Origin: Dendrobium chrysotoxum
Lineage: Eukaryota > Streptophyta > Magnoliopsida > Asparagales > Orchidaceae
DNA length: 64,000 nucleotides
Assembly (NCBI GenBank): GCA_019925795.1
Contig: CM034300.1
Coordinates: 58,346,023 to 58,410,022, forward strand
Direction: 5' to 3'
Notes under the pieces: generated by a model
Database searches by the model: none
Told to the model about the DNA's origin: nothing
What the model saw: only the letters and a program-made list of their open reading frames with translations
Translations under genes and position numbers: made by a program
Shown here: one piece after another, positions 35,760 through 45,800 of the stretch
Numbering within the stretch: position 1 is the stretch's first letter
How the letters are laid out: each line of letters opens with the position of its first letter

Positions 35760-36470
35760 GCCCTAAATCTCAACTGGTCGGCCAATATCGTCTAGGATGA
35801 TCGATAGATTGTCTTGTACGATCAGTTCAAAATCACTTATTTCTGCCTGGACGATTTGGCTCTTCTGGACGATCAGTAGAAAAAATTGTTCAGATCGATC
35901 CGTACGATTCTACAATCGTCCGGGATGATTAGGGTAAATTCAGGAATTTCGTCCAGAAGACCGCTCTGGCCGTCCAAAGGAACTTATGCTGGACGACCTA
36001 AAAATGACTTGCTCATCCAGGATGAAACTGATATCATCCTGTACGGTTAGTTCAAAAAGTGCCAAAATCATCATGATCACCGCTCTCGACGTACAACTGA
36101 AACACACTGGACGATCATGATCATCCCGGACGATCTTGCGATCGTCCCGGATGATGTGATTGTATCAATTAAATATTAATTACTTTCCTTAATCACCAGA
36201 CTAATTTAGGCTTGATTGTATTGGATCGTCCAGGACGATACACGTATTGTCCGGGACGATCATATCAAATCTCTAAAAATAAAACTTGCCTAACTTGATC
36301 TAGCGGCTGAGAATTTCTGATTTGAGCCTATCATCTCATACGAATAATGGATCATCCAGGATGATCGGCTTAATCAGACAGACTTAACTTGGTCGCCCTA
36401 ATTAGGGTTTTTATTTCCACTTGATCATCCAGGATGATGTGAATATCGTCTAGGACGATCTGAATAAAAA
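35760..36470 (-). repeat. Cluster of GATCGTCC-GGACGATC palindromes
   Basis: Degenerate copies of a short palindrome of the type GATCGTCCGGGACGATC recur about a dozen times (for example near 35790, 35870, 35930, 36120-36155, 36225-36260, 36350 and 36425-36460). They lie in the part of the LTR upstream, in minus-strand sense, of the 39-bp repeats, where the promoter region would be expected. Palindrome-rich promoter regions have been reported for Sireviruses. Confidence 0.8.
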
Positions 36471-36730
36471 TTGAACAGAAACTCTAATTCACTCAAGCTC
36501 TCCCCTTGAGTGTGTATGTGCAAGGTTACTTAGCTATGGGATCAGTTACATTACAATTGACTCAAGAAAAAGGAAAACATTATATTTAGACACACTTGGA
36601 CCCAATCTTGAGTTGGCTTGAGTTGCTTTTGATCTTTGTACCTGAAATAGGTTAGCCAAGCAAAATAGAATACAAACATATTTGTCATCATCAAAACTGT
36701 AATTTTTGAAACCAGATTTGCAACAGTTGT

Positions 36731-36960
36731 GGCTTCTCCTAGGGGGATTTTTGGTTGATGCTTCTTTGGATGGTTGGCCTTTTGGGCTTGTTATGATTGG
36801 CCTTTTTATTTTCTTGGTTTATTATAATAGGTAGAACTAAGGGCTCATAAGTTTTATTTCAAAGGTTGTATTTTTAGAGAGATTTTGGTTCTTTAAGGAC
36901 TAGTAATTTTCATGTTTATTTAATGTGTAGGCTCATGTGAAGGTTTTATCTAAAAAAAAA
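36731..36960 (+). other. LINE B 3' UTR end and A-tail
   Basis: G/T-rich sequence continues from 35021 after the solo LTR and ends in TCT followed by nine A. The last 100 bases resemble the end of LINE A. Confidence 0.7.
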
Positions 36961-37007
36961 GTATAAGGGTAATTTACAATATGAAAAAGAAAAAAAAAGA
37001 GAAAAAA
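36961..37007 (+). other. Junction between LINE B and LINE C
   Basis: GTATAAGGGTAATTT (36961-36975), then a purine-only A/G run (36984-37007), before a second GTATAAGGGCAATTT at 37008. The same motif begins LINE B at 4958. It may be a target-site duplication, or the 5' end of the family reused. Confidence 0.6.
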
Positions 37008-38017
37008 GTATAAGGGCAATTTTTGTCTCCTTTGGTGATTCTAGGGCATCCTCTCCCGCTTCATTCTTAAGGCTCTTTTAGTGTTTTTTGTTTCAGCCTT
37101 CTGGTGTTGCTTTTGTGGATCTACTTGGCCTAGGGCCTTCTTTGGCCCTTGGTGGATTTTGTTCTGAATTTTCATTTACTTTTTACTTCTTTTGTTTATT
37201 GCTCTTAGTTTCCTTCTTAGGATCATGATGTTTCCTTTGTCTTCTAACCATTGGGTTGCTTATAAACCTGCTACCTCTAGTAAGAATGTGGGCTTTTTAA
37301 AAAATTCTGATAACGGTAACTCTCGTTCCTTTAAAGATGCTGTTTCTAGGGGTGCTTCATCTTCTTCCCCCCTTTTTCTATGATTCAAACTTCTTTTGAA
37401 GGAGTTCCTGCTTTAATATTTGAAGAAGATGTGATTGCTAAATTAGCTACTCCCTTTGAGTTTACACTCATTGGTAAATTTGCTATGTGCAAACCAATCT
37501 TGATTCGATTAGAATGTTTTTTATGAACTTATAGTTTTCAGGATCATTCTCTTTTGGCCTTCTAGATCCACGACATATTACAATTCAACTCTCGAATGAT
37601 TTGGATTTATAGGTGTATCTTTTCCAGAAGATCTTACTATATTAACTCATGTCAAATGAGGTTGCTTAAATGAACTCCCTTTTTTGATATTAAATAAGAA
37701 TCTCCAATAGTTCTGGTGTGGATCTCTTTTCATAATTTAAGCTTGCATATGTTTAATCCTCAGATCCTACATGGTTTGGCTTCTATTTTTGGTAGGCTCC
37801 ATTAGTTGCCCGTGTGCTTGTGGAATTAGATGTGACTAAAAATGCCCCAAGGAAATTTGACTCGGTCCAAAAAACTTGGGGTATCTATAGAGTGTAAAAA
37901 TTTTCCTATCTTTTGTAATAATTGTAAAATACATGATCACAGTATTTCAAAATTTTTCATCTTGCATCCATATCTTTGAAAACAAAATGAATCTATTACA
38001 GATTCTAAAGAAAGTAA
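37008..38017 (+). mobile_element. LINE C, 5' part, cut off by copia-1
   Basis: A third L1-type LINE in the same orientation. It starts GTATAAGGGCAATTT with a 5' UTR like that of LINE B (a CTAGGG block follows in both) and enters ORF1. The sequence breaks at 38017, where the LTR of copia-1 begins. Its continuation should lie beyond copia-1 but is not recognisable in this window. Confidence 0.8.
37193..37995 (+). pseudogene. LINE C ORF1 (DUF4283-like RNA-binding protein with zinc knuckle)
   Basis: An N-terminal Ser-rich part (37200-37380) is followed by FEGVPALIFEEDVI and PFEFTLIGKF (about 37390-37480), the DUF4283 signature. After several frame changes come VWISFHNLSLHMFNP (about 37715-37760) and ILHGLASIFGRL. 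Then SKKLGV (about 37870) and a zinc knuckle FCNNCKIHDHSISKF (about 37913-37960) follow. In the knuckle the last ligand, expected to be Cys, is Phe. The protein would coat LINE RNA. At least eight stops are present. The match to LINE B ORF1 is domain by domain. Confidence 0.82.
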
Positions 38018-39913
38018 TGTTGCAATCTAAGATACTGAGCTTACAATTTTGATGATTACAAACATTATTGATTGAATTTTCATTTCATCTAGCATTTGCA
38101 TTATATATTTGTTTATGTGTATACTAATATTTTAGGTACATCATACACCATTCAAGATCATTTTGGGATCAAGATTGGTAGAATAGGATGTGTTGAAAGA
38201 GTTTATACTTTTAGTTTTTTTAATTTTATATTTCTTGAGTATAAGCTATATAAGGTTGTATGTTTATTTGGCAACCGTGCATATACATACTGGGGACTGA
38301 GAAAATGAATTTAAAATTTTTTCTACTAATCATACTGTACGATCCATATAATACTGAACGATCAGTTATTCATTAAATTAGTTAAAATGGTTAATCATGT
38401 AATTAATTTTTTAAAATAAATTATACTTTACGAAAATGATCGTACGATACATTATATTTAATCTGAAAACCCTAGTCGCCAATCAAATTTAAGTATTTTT
38501 AATTTTTGATTTTGTACTGTTCGTACTATATAAATATCTTTATATTATATGATATTTAAAATCTTACTTAAATTAATCCCCATGATTAGTTAATTAAATA
38601 AGGGTTCAAATAATATGATAAATCGTATCATATGATGTTAATCGTATAGTACGATAAGCAGTAACAAAATTCGATCACTTTGGAGATCATCCTGGATAAT
38701 ATCTTAGTTTTGAACTAATCGTACAGTACAATGTCAATCGTACTGGAAGACTGGCAGAGGCGATCCTATTCATCCTGGCGATCATCTTATATGAACTTAA
38801 AGAACTAATTATATTGTATGATCTCGAGATCGTACTATGTGATCAGTATAAAGATATTGAACAGTTCATGCCATGATTGTTCCATTGTACTGAATAATCT
38901 ATGGGTTTTAAACTAATCATACTTCATGATCCTCAATCGTATTGTATGAACAGAAGCGACAGAATTAAAATTTTAGGATTTTTTGAAGTCTTTTATAAAT
39001 TCTCTCTTATTTGATTCTTAGAAATCATTTGGTTATTGAGGAGATTCTGAGAGAGCTTTGTGAGAGGTCTTAAAGCATTAGAGAAGGAGAATGTGAGGTT
39101 GTGTGAAAGGGAGAAGTAATGCGAGGGGATTCCATGCAGTTTCTCCAAGCAAACTCGCACCTTGATTCCTCTAGTAACTTTATTAATTTCTTGGGGTTAA
39201 TCTAGGGAGAAAGACTTCAAGTTTAAAGATCGTTGGGTTCTCTACCTTCACCATGAGGCTGAAAAAGGATTACAAGGTACTCTGCCTTCATCAGAAGAGT
39301 GAAAAAGCTTCTAGGTTTGTTGCCTTCACCAGGAGGGTAAAATGAGCTTTCAAGGTTCCTTGCCTCATCAGGAGGGTGAAAGGATTCTGGTTCTCTATTG
39401 CATCAGGTTGGTGGAAGTGATTCTTGTAAGGGCTTCTTCACCTTGGTATGGAGGCCAAAGAAGAGACACCAAAAGGTTTAGTGCAATACCTAGAGTGGAG
39501 GACCCCAGTGAGTGGATATAGGTGATTATTTGATCGAACCACTAAAAACTCTTGTGTGTTCATTATGTCTTTTTCTTTATGCTATTTAATTTCCACACTT
39601 TATAGTTCCCGTGATTTATTTTCTTATAAAACTCTTTTGTGAATGTTGTGATTGGTTTGGACTTATTTCATGGAAAAATAAAAATTTATTTTTTATGTCT
39701 TGTGGTTTATACTAAATCAAAACACATGAAAAATTCATACATTGACTAGCCTTTGCATTGTTAGAAATCTATTTCAATTTTGAGATCTAATTTTGGTAAT
39801 TAAGTTTTCAAAAAGTATTTTTGAAAAATAAAAAGCTTTTAAAAGCAATTCACGCCCCTGTTGGTGCATCTTGGGCAATTTAACAATGTTTAACACGCTC
39901 CCTTAAACTTCTA
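38018..39913 (+). repeat. 5' LTR of copia-1
   Basis: It begins TGTTGCAATCTAAGATAC. It aligns with the start of the 60480 LTR over a shared stretch containing TTTTGATGAT and, about 70 bases on, TAGGTACATCAT (38131-38142). It ends near AAACTTCTA, directly before a tRNA-Met-type primer site; the expected CA end is decayed. It carries TGTACGAT-like short palindromes (38330-38960) and four to five GGTTCTCTGCCTTCACC units (39235-39445). No gene is seen. The 5' limit is placed by analogy and is good to a few bases. Confidence 0.8.
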
Positions 39914-39915
39914 AT

Positions 39916-39926
39916 TCGTATTAGAG
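39916..39926 (+). other. Primer binding site of copia-1, decayed
   Basis: TTCGTATTAGAG (from 39915) corresponds to the TGGTATCAGAG that pairs with initiator tRNA-Met in copia elements. It has two substitutions and lies right after the LTR. Confidence 0.7.
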
Positions 39927-39956
39927 AGGGTCCCAAAAGTAGTGTATTAGAAAACC

Positions 39957-40325
39957 TTGAGAAAAATGATCCATGAAATAATTTGGAAAAAAAACACTGT
40001 GAAGGGTTATTCAATAACTTATCCCCTACTTTTTGATAATATTTCATTTGATTTTTCAAAAATTTGCATGCCTACTTTTCTACAATCAATTAATTTTTTC
40101 ATATGGTATTTGATACAAACTGGATATTTTGTACCGTCACGTATAGTTAATGAAGTAAAAATTGATATACCTTGTACTAGATGGAGTATTAAGGATAGGG
40201 ACTTAGTTCAACTGAATACAAAATATTTAAACAATTTTTTTATGCATTAAAATATGAAGACTATATGAAAGTCTTTATATGTACGACTAGAAAACAAATT
40301 AGGGATAGATTATGTACCACTTATG
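39957..40325 (+). pseudogene. Copia-1 gag, 5' part
   Basis: The open stretch 39957-40250 begins MRKMIHE; by comparison with the other gags the original start is the ATG at 39966 or 39957. It includes GYSITYPLLFDNISFDF (about 40008-40058), the conserved N-terminal block shared with the gags at 50121 (minus) and 58977 (plus). A one-base shift near 40240 moves to the frame that reads LKYEDYMKVF. The coding sequence is then cut at 40325 by the LTR of the nested Sirevirus and resumes at 52010. Gag builds the particle. Confidence 0.88.
40321..40325 (-). repeat. Target-site duplication of the nested Sirevirus-like element (left copy)
   Basis: TTATG (40321-40325) lies outside the left LTR and CTATG (52005-52009) outside the right one. 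They are five bases with one mismatch, which is plausible decay of a duplication. Gag homology continues from one side to the other. Confidence 0.8.
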
Positions 40326-40689
40326 TGAAAGTACGAATAGGTTGTTAGACCTATTAATTATGCCCCTAATCTAACCAAGAGGTGGGTGAATTGGTACTTT
40401 TAAAATTCTCTTGGATTTAATGAAAACGATTTTAGAATAAAAATTGATTTTTTAGAACAATTTTTCAACCACAGAAAAATTAATAGTGTAGAAAATAAAA
40501 ATGCGGTAAACGGTAAAAGAAACGAAAAACATCGAATTTTATAGTGGTTTGGTCTAACAAGACCTACATCCACTCCCTAGAGACTCCTTCTCTAGGTATT
40601 GCACTATACTCAAGTGACTCTCCTTTACCCACCACAGTAAGGCAGAGAAGCCTTTATAATTTTCCTCTCTTCCACCAAATCCCGGTGCG

Positions 40690-40900
40690 ATAGAGAACCA
40701 TCATCCTTTTTCACCCTCCTCGTGAAGGCAGAGAACCGTCATCCTTTTTGACCCTCCTGGTGAAGGTAGAGAGCCCACCATCCTTTCTCACCCTCCTGGT
40801 GATGGCAGAGAACCAAGCATCCTTTTTTACCCTCTTGGTGACGGTAGAGAACCGAGCATCCTTTCTCACCCTTCTGGTGATGGCAGAGAACCGGACTCTC
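40690..40900 (-). repeat. About 39-bp tandem repeat in the 3' LTR
   Basis: GAGAACC or its variant recurs at 40693, 40731, 40771, 40808, 40847 and 40886, giving spacings of 37 to 40 bases. Between them lie pyrimidine-rich cores like CATCCTTTTTCACCCTCCTG. The matching array in the other LTR lies at about 50550-50760. Confidence 0.9.
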
Positions 40901-41169
40901 CTTCAAAGATCTTCTCTCAAGAGTCTTCAAAGAGGTAGGACAGAGACTTTAAGTATAAATAATGAGATCCTCACCTTTGGACAATCTTGTGAATCCCCTC
41001 ATAATTTCCTCTTCAAAGATCTCACCACACTCACTCCCAAACACTCTCCCTAATCAATCTTCCATCCACTCTCAAGAAGAAATTCATAGAAAATTAGTTG
41101 GGCAATCAATTTTTTGGACCCTAATATACAAAGGACAAGAAAAATCATCCAAAAACTAAAAATTTCAAG

Positions 41170-41750
41170 TTTTACGAAGTCTGATCATCCCGTATGATCG
41201 CATATAGTCCCGTATAAATAGTTCAAAAATATGAACGGTTCGTCCCATATGATACTGTACGAATCCATGAGTCCCTGATTTTGTACTCTAGAAATAATAT
41301 ACAAAATGCTTTCGTACTGTATGAACAGTTCAAAAAATTAAACGGTTTATCCTGTACGATCCTATACGAACCTTTGAACCCTAATTTTCAAACTCTGGAA
41401 ATGATATACGAAATCCATTCATACTATACGAACAGTTAAAAAAATTGAACGGTTCATCCCGTACGATACTGTACGAACCTATAAACCCCATATTTCATAC
41501 TCTATAAATGATGTACGAAACTATTTGTACTGTATGAACAGTTCAAAAAATTGAACGGTTCATCCCGTATGATCCTGTACGAACCATGAACCCCATATTT
41601 CGTACTCTAGAAATGATGTACGAAACTATTTCGTACTGTACGAATAGTTCAAAAAATTGAACGGTTTATCCCGTATAAACCATTGAAGCCAAGATTTTAT
41701 ACTCTAGAAATGATTTGCGAAAAATAGTTCGTACTGTACGATTTATACTT
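41170..41750 (-). repeat. About 106-bp tandem repeat in the 3' LTR
   Basis: The AACGGTT block recurs at 41234, 41341, 41448, 41554 and 41660, a spacing of 106 or 107. Each unit carries GTTCAAAAAATTGAAC (itself a palindrome) and TACGATACTGTACGAAC-like sequence. The other LTR has the same array at about 51010-51570. Confidence 0.9.
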
Positions 41751-42165
41751 AGAAAAAAAATTTCGCTCGAAAATCAGGCGGGTTCATTTTAGAGGAGAAG
41801 TTACACAAATCATCCCATATGACATCACATCATGTAGTACGATTAGTTTTTTAAAAATTAAGTTTTTATCTCACTCCCCTAGTGTGTGTGTGTGCACGGT
41901 TACTTAATTACAATCACACTCTCTCAAACTCAAGAAAAGAATAAAAAGTACAGACTCCAAGACTAATAAAATCTAAACCAATTAATTTGAAATCTTCCAC
42001 TGTCTGGAATGTGATTTCTCTGAAATAAAATGTTAGTACACATAAAACAGACTTTTCAAGCATAGTTAGGAGAAACAATAATCAAATAATAAGATTTTAT
42101 TATCTTAAAAAAAACTCACATCAAAAACTCACTTTGAAGAAAATAAATTTGCAACAATCTCAACA

Positions 42166-42490
42166 ATCTCCCCCTTTTTGATGATGGTAAAATAATTATT
42201 ATTTGAGTTAACAAATAAACATAAATTTTCTCCTTAGTTCCCCCTAAAAGTAAGCTCCCCCTAATGAATGATCAATTAACAGCAAGGGGTTCTTATAAAT
42301 ATTTGAAACATACACATACATACACATTTACACATATGGATCAGTAAAATATAAAAATACAATCATACAGTTCACAACATATCAAACCAACACACAAATC
42401 ATAAAACAACAAACCAATCTACACCATAAACAAACTAATCTACACCTCAAACATCAAGTGAACTCCCCCTTTTGACAACAATAAAAAGGG
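42166..42490 (-). promoter_or_regulatory. Multiple polypurine tracts of the Sirevirus-like element
   Basis: On the minus strand AAAAAGGGGGAGAT (42166-42179) touches the 3' LTR. Further GGGGGA tracts lie at about 42240-42263 (two of them) and 42465-42471. Such tracts prime plus-strand DNA; more than one copy upstream of the 3' LTR is a reported Sirevirus trait. Confidence 0.85.
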
Positions 42491-43538
42491 AAGCAATTAA
42501 GGTAGTTGATCATTAAGAGAATGTTAAATTAATTGCAAAAGTAATATAAAGATCACATGCAAAAGATAAAAACTCAATTTTTTTTTTAAATTACAGAATA
42601 ACCAAGATAAGAAAAGTTAATCTATTTCACTATTTGAAATAGACAGATTATGTAACAAAAACTATTGCAAAAAAGATGGAATAGAATTACTAATTTTCTA
42701 ATCCAATAGTGAAGATCAATGTTTATTATATAGATTTGTGGGACAGAGAAACTGATAAAGGAAAGATCAATTGGCAACATTGCGTATCTTTTAAATTATT
42801 TGTGGCACACTTTATACATCTTATCAATTTCAACTAATTTTGTACCCTTTTTATATTTGACAAACATTACACATCTTTTCATATAAATGGCACGCTCTGT
42901 GCTTTTTCATTTTGAGCTAATTTTATGCCTCTTTTGAATCTAAGTCTTTCCAAAATCACTCACTCTAACCCAAATTGCAATAATGAACAAAGATGAACAC
43001 CTTGAAATAGAAGTAAAAATAAAGATATTACATCAATTTTGCAACAATTTTAGCTACACAATGCTTGACTATTAAAAAAATATAAAATTGATCTTTTAAT
43101 CTACACCCAATCACTAAGTAATCAAAGAAACATGAGAGATTAATTTTTGTACAGAAATTAATATTGTAATACAAATTCAATTAACATTCTATAATTATGT
43201 TCAACTATATTTGATTGTTAAACATGAACATTTCAGATTACACAAAAAAAAATATACACGTGTCAATATCCATAAAACATGCCTTTTCGTTTCCATTCAA
43301 CATCAATGATATTACATGTTCCACACAAGATCAATCCCAGTACATCCAAGTACAACAACAATCCAACAATAACAGCCAAGTACAACCAACATCAATCCAA
43401 CAAAAATGGTCAACAGCAATCCAACAAGAATAGCCAAGTACAACAATAACAAAGAAAACATACAAGTACAATAACAACAAACAGTACAACCAAAGCCTAG
43501 AAAGATCATCACAAAAGCAAAAATAAGAGTACAATCAT
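42491..43538 (-). other. 3' untranslated region of the Sirevirus-like element
   Basis: AT-rich, no gene seen. The portion 43325-43500 is a CAA/ACAAC-rich simple-sequence stretch whose open frames on both strands reflect composition only. Confidence 0.7.
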
Positions 43539-44636
43539 CTAATAATTTGGAGGACCCTGGTCAGGAGGTGGCCGAGGAGCGAATGCAGTGAAGTAACTAT
43601 TGCTCGTGACTAAATTAGTGTTCATGTAATCAAATTGGCCACGCATCCAACCCATATCTTCCTGATGCCGTGCATCCTGCTGGGCCAAGTGAGTCTCAAT
43701 TTGATCAAACAATTGATCAAAATGAGTTTCTAGTCTATCAAAGCATTAGACCATCTCTTGATAGTAGTTTTAGTTGGGTCCAGGTGCAAGAGCAGATACA
43801 GGTGCATCTTCTTCCTCGGAATCATCTCCAGAACCCTCCCTCCCAAAAAGTAATCAAGAAAAGGCATTGGTAAAGTAAATAGGAAGTTCAGTTGGGCTAT
43901 CAGGATGTATCAGATTATATTTCTTTTCAAGGATATATGCTACTTGGTGTCCTAAAGCCACATTTTTCTTTCTTTTGCTGCTTGGATGTCCAATATCTGA
44001 AAGGCTATGAATATAATCCAAAATCAGTTGGGCTTCATCTATGGGTTGATTTGTTATGATTAAATAGGTGGCTACGGATAAAAGAGGAGTCATGTTGACA
44101 TGGTCACTGGCTTTTAGGATAATTGAAGTTTGTAGCACGTGTTGGATGATCCTAGCTTTTTGGTTCAGGGCATAAACTCGAGGCAAATGAGTGACCTGGG
44201 CTACTCCTCTAAGTATTTTATTGACTTAAGACCAATCAAAGTCAGCCCTAGAAGACAGTGTATGGGCTCTAGTTCTTTTAGTTCTCAAGCGGAGGAAGGT
44301 CCCTAAATCTTCCTTTGTGATTTCTACTCTTTGCCTTAAAATATAAGAAGAGAACTTTGAATGATTCTGATTGACTCTCATATTGGCTAAAAAGTAAAAA
44401 ACGATTACTTTGTTGTAGGCATAGATGAGAGTGAGAATGAATGAAAATTAGGAAGAGGCTAGTAAGGGCATTATAGAAAAGTGGATGTCATTTTGAATAA
44501 GAAGACGAGAAGGGGTAATCTTTGCAACCGAAAACCTATAAAAATCTTCCTCATTTTCCTTAGACAGGAAATTCTCATATACGTCAGTCCTAGAGGAAGA
44601 AGCTCTGGAATGTGGTCTCTTACTGCTACTTGCCAT
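43539..44636 (-). pseudogene. Accessory ORF downstream of pol in the Sirevirus-like element (plant-transposon-protein-like)
   Basis: A single frame of 366 codons runs from ATG at 44636 (MASSSKRPHSRASSSR) to TAG at 43539. It is interrupted only by five stops (at about 44445, 44226, 43854, 43773 and 43752) and has no frameshift. It begins with a Ser/Arg/Lys-rich segment. The middle resembles the domain often annotated in plants as putative plant transposon protein (the PRVYALNQKARIIQHVLQ region, then YLIITNQPIDEAQLILDYI). After a Lys-Arg cluster come an acidic stretch (DDSEEEDAP), a Gln/His/Asp-rich coiled-coil-like helix and a Pro-rich end. The role is unknown. It lies in sense orientation between pol and the 3' LTR, the place of env-like ORFs in Sireviruses; I see no clear transmembrane segment. 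Confidence 0.8.
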
Positions 44637-45300
44637 AACTAGAACATGATCTCATAACACATTTCATATAGGATGAAATAAATTTTGTACGTATGAAAGG
44701 AAATGGCCAAAAATAAACCATCTTTTCATAAACTGAACTTCCTGAGGCATCCTTTCATACAGGATTTTTGACTACCCAATCATACAGATGATCATGTATT
44801 CGTCCGGGATGATCAGAATGTTAAAGATCATTTTGCTGACGGTTGGTGTTGTCCTTATCCAAAATCGATAACAAGGATCGTACAGACGAACGATAAGTTC
44901 GTACATACGATCGGTAATAATAACTGCCTAAAAAACTGTAAACCCATCCCTATTTGTATAGACGAAATTATATATCGTACAGTATGATGATGTCATTGTA
45001 TTGTATGAACAATCCTTAAAATACTATTTTGTCTTCTCAACTCAGAAAATAACATGCACAAGCTACAGAATTTGTATTATATGAAATAATTTCGTACAAT
45101 ATGAATAAAATAAAGAAGAACAGTGCATGGTAAACTCGAAAACCTTTAAAAGTCAATCATTTTTTTAAATTAAAAATTAATAATAAAAAGATAAAGCGAT
45201 TAAATACAAATAATACAAAAATAAAACATACAACCTATACTACACACATACTTGACATAAACAAACACACAATCACACAAAAAATTTATAAAATTTCCAA
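44637..45300 (-). other. Spacer between pol and the accessory ORF
   Basis: AT-rich with scattered TCGTAC and TACGAT-like palindromic words similar to those of the LTRs (44760-45000). It holds no gene. It could hold signals for expression of the accessory ORF, but this is only a guess. Confidence 0.55.
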
Positions 45301-45800
45301 TCATGCATTAAGATCAATCACACCTAGCCTTATCCTTAAGATGCTAAATGTGTCAAAAGCTAGTGGTTTTGTGAAAATATCTGCAAGTTGATCTTTAGTA
45401 GCGACATGATGTAATTCAATTTCCTCTTTTACTACATGATCTCTAATAAAATGATACCTTATATCAATGCGCTTGAATCTAGAATGCTGAATAGAATTCT
45501 TTGAAATGCATATGGTACTAGTATTATCATAGAAGATTATAATTGAGCCAAAAAAAAATCCTAAATCAATCAATTATTATTTTAACCAATGTACTTATGC
45601 AACACAACTTCTTAAGGCAATGCATTCAGCTTCTGTAGTTGAAAGGGCTACTAAGTTATGTTTTCTACTAGACAAAAAAAACTAAGGAGTTCCCTATAAA
45701 TTAAGAAGTTTCAGAAGTGCTTTTATGATCAACCCTATAACCAATAAAGTCTGAATCAGAGTATCCAATAATTTCAAATGCAGTACTATTCTTTGGATAC
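45301..45800 (-). pseudogene. Sirevirus-like pol: RNase H domain
   Basis: The open stretch 45573-45301 contains the copia RNase H end: YDNTSTICISKN, then HSRFKRIDIRYHFIRDHV, LADIFTKPL and a closing Gly-Val-Ile segment before the TAA. The catalytic Asp in YDNTS and the two conserved His/Asp positions are readable. The upstream part (45574-45800) is broken by several stops, and a one-base frame change separates it from RT. This domain degrades RNA in RNA-DNA hybrids during reverse transcription. Confidence 0.88.

Larger units (their letters stand above)
35022..36725 (-). mobile_element. Solo LTR of a Sirevirus-like copia element, 1.7 kb
   Basis: It starts TGAAAGTTTGATAGGG and ends TTTGCAACA (TG...CA), with GTTGT on both sides (35017-35021 and 36726-36730). 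The start aligns with the LTR at 40326, and the CTAACCAAGAGG...GGTGAATTGGT block (35069-35094) aligns with 40370-40395. By comparison with 40326-52004 its coding direction is minus. No internal sequence is attached, so it is a solo LTR. It is a diverged member: its repeat units and palindromes differ from those of the full element. Confidence 0.92.
4958..36960 (+). mobile_element. LINE B, L1-type retrotransposon carrying ORF1 only, interrupted by two LTR insertions
   Basis: The element starts right after the A-tail of LINE A with GTATAATGGCAATTT. It runs through a 5' UTR (4958-5165), ORF1 (5166-5711 joined to 33557-34653) and a G/T-rich 3' UTR (34654-35021 and 36731-36951), ending in nine A residues (36952-36960). 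The 27.8-kb gypsy element and a copia solo LTR both lie inside it with target-site duplications. After both are removed by inspection, ORF1 homology continues across the first gap and 3' UTR-type sequence across the second. No endonuclease or RT is seen between ORF1 and the 3' UTR, so the copy is internally deleted or belongs to a non-autonomous class. Confidence 0.82.
40326..42165 (-). repeat. 3' LTR of the Sirevirus-like element
   Basis: 1,840 bp, plus-strand reading TGAAAGTACGAATAGG ... AATCTCAACA. It matches 50182-52004 over its whole length with frequent substitutions and small gaps. It contains about 39-bp repeats (40690-40900), about 106-bp repeats (41170-41750) and short palindromes. 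In element sense (minus) it starts TGTTGAGATTG right after a polypurine tract. The open frames at 40748-41159 and 40739-40930 are products of the repeats. Confidence 0.94.

Noticed and set aside
40739..41159. Open frames of 101, 65 and 63 codons in the 3' LTR
   Set aside because: Products of the 39-bp repeat units; the 5' LTR at 50550-50900 does not keep the same frames.
42166..42490. Intergenic promoter or host gene between the 3' LTR and the accessory ORF
   Set aside because: The position and sequence fit the polypurine tracts and 3' UTR of the retrotransposon; no host gene features are present.
43312..43534. Open frames on both strands with Cys/Leu/Phe-rich or Gln/Ser-rich products
   Set aside because: They come from a CAA/ACAAC simple-sequence stretch in the 3' UTR of the Sirevirus-like element; no domain or conserved start.
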